The notes below the pieces were generated by a model. That model did not search any database. It saw only the letters and a program-made list of their open reading frames with translations, and had not been told where the DNA came from. From the NCBI RefSeq assembly GCF_001310085.1, contig NZ_CP012643.1, positions 961,001-1,025,000 on the forward strand: a DNA stretch of 64,000 nt. Reading direction: 5' to 3'. The position numbers and the translations under genes are program-made. The first letter of the stretch is position 1; each line of letters starts with the position of its first letter. Below are positions 59,923-64,000 of the stretch, one piece after another. Source of the stretch: Rufibacter tibetensis. GTDB taxonomy: Bacteria; Bacteroidota; Bacteroidia; Cytophagales; Hymenobacteraceae.

Positions 59923-61041
59923 ATGAAAAAGAAAGTCTTGATAACCGGCGGTGCAGGCTTCATTGGGTCACACCTGGCAGATGAACTAATCAACTTCGGA
60001 TATGAGGTACGCGCGCTAGATAACCTTTCAGAACAAGTACACGGCAAAGACTGTGAACGCCCTGAGTACCTTCACCCCGAGGTGGAATTGCAGGTAGGCG
60101 ACGTGCGCGACAAAGCGGCCGTACTAAAAGCCTTGGAGGGCGTTGACGCCGTGTTCCATTTCGCCGCTATGGTGGGTGTGGGCCAAAGCATGTATGAAAT
60201 CAAGGAATATACCGATGTGAACAACATCGGCACCGCCGTTCTTTTGGAATGCCTCATTGAGAAACCGGTAAGCAAACTGGTAGTGGCATCCAGCATGAGC
60301 ATCTACGGCGAAGGTTTGTATACTTCCGCCACCGGTGAAAAAGTGATTGCCGCTGAGCGTGGCCTGGAGCAACTCAAAGCTGGCGACTGGGAACTGAAAA
60401 GCGAAAAAGGTGACACCCTGACTCCGGTAGCCACGCCCGAGTCTAAGATTCCTTGCCTGTCCTCGGTGTACGCCCTTTCTAAATATGACCAGGAGCGTCT
60501 TTGCCTCATGGTGGGCCGGGCTTACAACATCCCAACCGTAGCCATGCGCTTCTTCAACGTGTACGGCACGCGTCAGGCGCTTTCTAACCCGTACACGGGT
60601 GTGCTAGCCATCTTCGCCTCACGTTTCCTGAACAACAACGCGCCTATGATCTTCGAAGACGGAAACCAGCAGCGCGATTTCGTGCACGTGCGCGATGTGG
60701 CCTTGGCGTGCCGTCTGGCCATGGAGAAAGAAGAAGCGGCCGGAATGGTGTTCAACGTAGGCAGCGGAAACAACTACACTATCAGAGAAATTGGTGAGCG
60801 TTTGGCCGAAGTGATGGGAAAACAGGAATTAACTCCCGAGATTACCGGCAAGTACCGCGTAGGCGACATCCGCCACTGCTACGCCGATATCAGCCTGGCT
60901 AAAGAGGTATTGGGCTTTTACCCACAGGTAGAATTCAACAGCGGTTTAACTGAGCTGGCCGATTGGCTGGAGGGACAGATTGCGTATGACCGCGTCAATG
61001 AGGCAAGCGCCGAGTTAGCAGCCCGGGGCTTAACGGTGTAA
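59923..61041 (+). CDS. NDP-sugar epimerase/dehydratase (extended SDR)
   Basis: 372 residues. NAD-binding GGAGFIGSHL begins at residue 9 and the catalytic SSVYALSKYDQERL carries Tyr183 and Lys187. Substrate-region motifs are VFHFAAMVGVGQSMY, VVASSMSIYGEG, RFFNVYGTRQALSNPYTGVLAIF, FEDGNQQRDFVHV, VFNVGSGNNYTIREIG and a C-terminal DISLAKEVLGFYP. This is the UDP-glucose-epimerase-like family. The exact reaction is not determined by these motifs. It overlaps no gene, but palindrome copy M lies in the 45-bp space before the next ORF. Confidence 0.9.
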   Translation: MKKKVLITGGAGFIGSHLADELINFGYEVRALDNLSEQVHGKDCERPEYLHPEVELQVGDVRDKAAVLKALEGVDAVFHFAAMVGVGQSMYEIKEYTDVNNIGTAVLLECLIEKPVSKLVVASSMSIYGEGLYTSATGEKVIAAERGLEQLKAGDWELKSEKGDTLTPVATPESKIPCLSSVYALSKYDQERLCLMVGRAYNIPTVAMRFFNVYGTRQALSNPYTGVLAIFASRFLNNNAPMIFEDGNQQRDFVHVRDVALACRLAMEKEEAAGMVFNVGSGNNYTIREIGERLAEVMGKQELTPEITGKYRVGDIRHCYADISLAKEVLGFYPQVEFNSGLTELADWLEGQIAYDRVNEASAELAARGLTV

Positions 61042-61047
61042 CCCCGC

Positions 61048-61083
61048 GTTTCTGACCTGTTTTCCCAAAAAGAAGCTTAAAAC
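61048..61083. repeat. 36-bp dispersed palindrome, copy M
   Basis: GTTTCTGACCTG / GCTTAAAAC around TTTTCCCAAAAAGAA. It lies 6 bp after one stop codon and 3 bp before the next ATG. Confidence 0.55.
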
Positions 61084-61086
61084 CGT

Positions 61087-63150
61087 ATGACAAGAATCGC
61101 CAAAACACAACCTAAACATACTCCCCTCGCCGCCCCCACCATCGGCTTGGTAGAATGGTTCCAGCCTGGTGAGCATGCCCGCGTAGAGACGGTACTGGCG
61201 GAGTTAAAGGAGTTGGGCGTCACGGAACTGCGCACCGGTATCTCCTGGGCAGATTACTTTACCCCCGAGGGCAAGGATTGGTATAACTGGCTTATCCCAA
61301 CCTTAGCAAAACAGGTGCAGGTACTCCCCTGCTTTCTGTACACGCCCCCTTCTTTGGGCATTGCCCCTAAAACCTCTTCCCCACCCAGAGACCTTAAGGC
61401 GTACGCCGATTTCCTGGACCTTATCATCACTGATCTGGGGGCGCACTTTGAGTGGGTGGAGCTTTGGAACGAACCCAACAACAAAGTTGAATATGACTAT
61501 ACCTTAGACCAGAACTGGTTTAAGTTTGCTGAGATGATTGGCGGGGCGGCTTACTGGGCACAAAAGCGCGGCAAGAAAACCGTGCTGGGCGGCATGAGCC
61601 CCATTGATCCCAACTGGCTGCAGCTGATGTTTGACCGTGGTGTGATGCAGTACATTGATGCCGTAGGCATTCATGGGTTTCCCGATGTCTTTGACCAGCA
61701 ATGGGAAGGTTGGGATACCAACATCAGCAAGGTGCGCGAAGTGCTGGACCGCAACAACTCCAAAGCCGAGCTCTGGATTACCGAGGCCGGTTTTTCTACC
61801 TGGCAGCACGATGAGTTTAAGCAGTTCCAGGAATTCCGTAAGGTGAGCAAAGCACCGGTCAACAGAGTGTTCTGGTACAGCGTGCACGACCTGGACCAGG
61901 ACCGCGAAACGGTGGGCGGTTTTCACGTGGACAACCGCGAATACTCTTTCGGGTTGAAGAACGTTGACGGCTCTCCTAAACTCCTTTACAGATTATGGGC
62001 TGAAAACGGCTTGGATGGACTGGACAAGTTCTCCTTCATCCGCCGCAAAGAAAACTTCTCCGACCAGGAGCGCTATTCGGTAGTGACTGGCGGGGCTGGG
62101 TTTGTGGGCACCAACTTAGCCAAGCGACTTTTAGAGCAAGGCAAACGCGTACTTATTTTCGATAACCTTTCCCGCACCGGCGTAGAGCGCAACCTGCAGT
62201 GGCTGCACCAAAACTACGGCGACAAGCTGGAAGTGTATGTGGGCGATATCCGGGATTTGCATGCCGTGAAACGCGTCATGAAGTACGCCAATGAGGTGTA
62301 TCATTTCGCGGCTCAGGTAGCGGTAACCACTTCCCTAACTGGCCCCATCCAGGACTTTGAAATCAATGCCCGTGGTGTGGTGAACGTGCTGGAAGCCATC
62401 AGAGCCCAGGACAACCCACCGCCGTTGGTGTTTACGTCCACCAATAAAGTGTACGGCGGTCTGGAAGACCTTCGCTTCATCCAAAACGGCACCCGCTACA
62501 ATCCCTCAGACAAGCACATCAAAGCCAATGGTATCTCTGAGGCGCGTCCGCTGGATTTTCATAGTCCGTACGGCTGCTCCAAAGGCGCTGCTGACCAGTA
62601 CGTGGTAGACTACGCCAGAACCTATGGCATTCCGGCCGTGGTGTTTAGAATGAGCTGCATCTACGGCCCGCACCAATATGGCAACGAAGACCAGGGCTGG
62701 GTGGCGCACTTCGCCATTAGAGCTATTGAGAATAAGGCCATCAGCATTTACGGCGATGGCAAGCAGGTGCGTGACATCCTGTTTGTGGAAGACCTGGTAG
62801 ATGCGTTTTTGCTGGCGCAGGAGAACATGCAGGAGCTTTCGGGGCAGGCCTTCAACATTGGCGGTGGTGTGAAAAATACCACCAGTCTGCTTGAGTTGCT
62901 GGATTTGATTGGCACCTACCGCGGCAAGAAAGTGAACCTAAGCTTCGGCGACTGGCGACCCGGCGACCAGCATTACTATGTGTCTGACATCCGCAAGTTC
63001 CACGAGGCCACCGGCTGGTACCCTAAAAACAGCGTGCAGGAAGGCGTAGCCAAACTCTACCAATGGCTGTGCGAGACCAGAGGCATTGAAGTCTCTTTGA
63101 AAGCTCCCGTAGCTGTGGAACAAGAAACCGATAACGTAGCAGTAGCATAA
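61087..63150 (+). CDS. Fusion: GH-A glycoside hydrolase plus NDP-sugar epimerase
   Basis: 687 residues in one open frame. The first 320 residues form a TIM-barrel hydrolase of clan GH-A type: HARVETVLAELKELGVTELR, LPCFLYTPPSLG, ELWNEPNN with acid/base Glu129, VGIHGFPDVFD, and LWITEAGFSTW with nucleophile Glu233. A short linker leads at residue 331 to a complete extended SDR: VTGGAGFVGTNLAKRL (Gly335-Gly341), VYHFAAQVAV, FTSTNKVYGG, and SPYGCSKGAADQYV with Tyr495 and Lys499. RMSCIYGPHQYGNEDQGWV and YGDGKQVRDILFVED follow. The SDR half resembles CDP-tyvelose/paratose-type epimerases. Both catalytic sets are intact. Why a hydrolase and a nucleotide-sugar enzyme are joined is unknown. Confidence 0.88.
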   Translation: MTRIAKTQPKHTPLAAPTIGLVEWFQPGEHARVETVLAELKELGVTELRTGISWADYFTPEGKDWYNWLIPTLAKQVQVLPCFLYTPPSLGIAPKTSSPPRDLKAYADFLDLIITDLGAHFEWVELWNEPNNKVEYDYTLDQNWFKFAEMIGGAAYWAQKRGKKTVLGGMSPIDPNWLQLMFDRGVMQYIDAVGIHGFPDVFDQQWEGWDTNISKVREVLDRNNSKAELWITEAGFSTWQHDEFKQFQEFRKVSKAPVNRVFWYSVHDLDQDRETVGGFHVDNREYSFGLKNVDGSPKLLYRLWAENGLDGLDKFSFIRRKENFSDQERYSVVTGGAGFVGTNLAKRLLEQGKRVLIFDNLSRTGVERNLQWLHQNYGDKLEVYVGDIRDLHAVKRVMKYANEVYHFAAQVAVTTSLTGPIQDFEINARGVVNVLEAIRAQDNPPPLVFTSTNKVYGGLEDLRFIQNGTRYNPSDKHIKANGISEARPLDFHSPYGCSKGAADQYVVDYARTYGIPAVVFRMSCIYGPHQYGNEDQGWVAHFAIRAIENKAISIYGDGKQVRDILFVEDLVDAFLLAQENMQELSGQAFNIGGGVKNTTSLLELLDLIGTYRGKKVNLSFGDWRPGDQHYYVSDIRKFHEATGWYPKNSVQEGVAKLYQWLCETRGIEVSLKAPVAVEQETDNVAVA

Positions 63151-63156
63151 CTCATC

Positions 63157-64000
63157 ATGCAAACCGACCTATTCCAAGAAACCCTTCCCACCACTGAAGC
63201 CACCACCATGGCGGCGGCGGTGATTACCGCTCCCAAACAAGTAGAAATTCAGGAACTGGCGCTGCCAGAACCAAGCGCCACTCAAGTCCGCATAAAGCTG
63301 GAAGGCTGCGGGCTTTGCGCATCTAATATTCCCGTGTGGGAAGGCCGCGAGTGGTTCTCCTATCCTATCCCGGCCGGTAATCCGGGCCACGAAGGCTGGG
63401 GCATCATTGACGCCGTGGGCGCTGAGGTGAAAGACCTGAACGTAGGCGACCGCGTAGCCGCCCTTTCCTATAATTCCTATGCCGCTTATGACGTAGCCGA
63501 AGCCACCTCGCTGGTGATGTTACCAAAGTCCTTGGCGGGCAAACCGTTCCCCGGCGAGCCCTTGGGTTGCGCCATGAACATCTTCAAACGCTCTGACATT
63601 AAAGCAGGCCAGACCGTCGCTATTCTGGGCATCGGGTTTCTGGGAGCTTTACTCGTACAATTAGCCAAAGAGGCGGGCGCCAGGGTTATTGCCATCTCCC
63701 AGCGTCCGTTCTCTCTGGACATTGCCCAGCAATGCGGCGCCGATGAAATCATCCCGATGGATGACCACTACAAAATCATTGAGCGCGTGAAAGACCTCAC
63801 CGAAGGCGTTTTCTGTGACCGTGTGATTGAGTGCACCGGCAAAGAATGGCCCTTGAACCTAGCTGGCGAACTGTGCAAAGAGCGTGGCCGCCTCATCATT
63901 GCCGGCTTCCACCAGGACGGCATGCGCCAGGTGAACATACAGCTTTGGAACTGGCGCGGCCTGGACGTGATCAACGCTCACGAACGCGACCCGCAGATGT
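63157..64000 (+). CDS. Zinc-type alcohol dehydrogenase (MDR), 3' end missing
   Basis: At least 281 residues from the ATG at 63157, 6 bp after the previous stop; the window ends inside it. After a 20-residue N-terminal extension the MDR fold begins: VRIKLEGCGLCASNIPVWEG (catalytic-zinc Cys), GNPGHEGWGIIDAVG (zinc His-Glu), and GDRVAALSYNSYAAYD. The four-cysteine structural-zinc lobe is absent. The Rossmann domain has VAILGIGFLGALLVQLAKEAGARVIAIS and FCDRVIECTGKEWPLNLAGEL. It is an NAD(P)-dependent dehydrogenase of polyols or sugar derivatives, judged by family and by its sugar-gene neighbours. Confidence 0.85.
   Translation, partial: MQTDLFQETLPTTEATTMAAAVITAPKQVEIQELALPEPSATQVRIKLEGCGLCASNIPVWEGREWFSYPIPAGNPGHEGWGIIDAVGAEVKDLNVGDRVAALSYNSYAAYDVAEATSLVMLPKSLAGKPFPGEPLGCAMNIFKRSDIKAGQTVAILGIGFLGALLVQLAKEAGARVIAISQRPFSLDIAQQCGADEIIPMDDHYKIIERVKDLTEGVFCDRVIECTGKEWPLNLAGELCKERGRLIIAGFHQDGMRQVNIQLWNWRGLDVINAHERDPQM

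Overview
The window is a chromosomal stretch of a member of the Bacteroidota, most likely a Hymenobacteraceae-type Cytophagales such as Rufibacter or Pontibacter. This is inferred from several signs. One protein carries a C-terminal type IX secretion (T9SS) sorting domain. There are promoters of the form TTTG-N18..20-TAnnTTTG, starts that mostly lack Shine-Dalgarno sequences, Bacteroidota-type family variants (DUF2851, DUF4197, DivIVA-like, LuxC paired with ferredoxin), and a base composition near 50% GC. No rRNA, tRNA, CRISPR array, integrase, phage or transposase gene was found.

Layout. 1-9.1 kb: a DUF4197 lipoprotein (cut by the window edge), cinA, a 2-oxoacid dehydrogenase E2, valS, and a divergent ferredoxin / LuxC-type acyl-CoA reductase pair. 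9.2-20.9 kb: a mostly minus-strand housekeeping block with a nucleoside phosphorylase, trhO, a NeuD/PglD-like acyltransferase, the pyrF-DUF2851-membrane protein run, and pyrD-ftsK-lolA. 21-36 kb: a GAF protein with two small overlapping genes, DUF72, a luciferase-like oxidoreductase, a class A penicillin-binding protein, folB-divIVA-WD40, a phosphopantetheinyl transferase, a redoxin, an O-methyltransferase, a LysM lytic transglycosylase and a cyanophycinase-like peptidase. 36-44.4 kb: a bestrophin, a USP-like protein, a two-component system, DUF3817 and dnaE. 44.5-48.2 kb: an AT-rich island with two exported proteins, an alkaline-phosphatase-superfamily lipoprotein and a CotH-family kinase-like protein with the T9SS domain. 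48.2-58.6 kb: trxA, several unknown exported or membrane proteins, dsbD and a CNNM/CorC protein. 59.2-64 kb: a tight operon of an SDR, an NDP-sugar epimerase/dehydratase, a protein fusing a clan GH-A glycoside hydrolase to a second epimerase/dehydratase, and a zinc-type dehydrogenase cut by the window end.

The least explained structure is in the spacers. A palindrome of about 36 bp, with centre TGTTTTC-n-GAAAACA and outer arms GTTTAGG/CCTAAAC or CTTTTAAGG/CCTTAAAAG, occurs about 18 times. It often lies only 2-15 bp after a stop codon, and at three places it sits inside a larger hairpin. There are also two REP-doublet elements, a third inverted-repeat element, and three copies of a ~300 bp element with apparently compensatory changes in a terminal hairpin. 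None of these is accompanied by a mobilising gene in the window.

All calls were made by reading the sequence. No database or folding program was run, so family names rest on recognised motifs, and percentages and genome-wide counts are deliberately absent.
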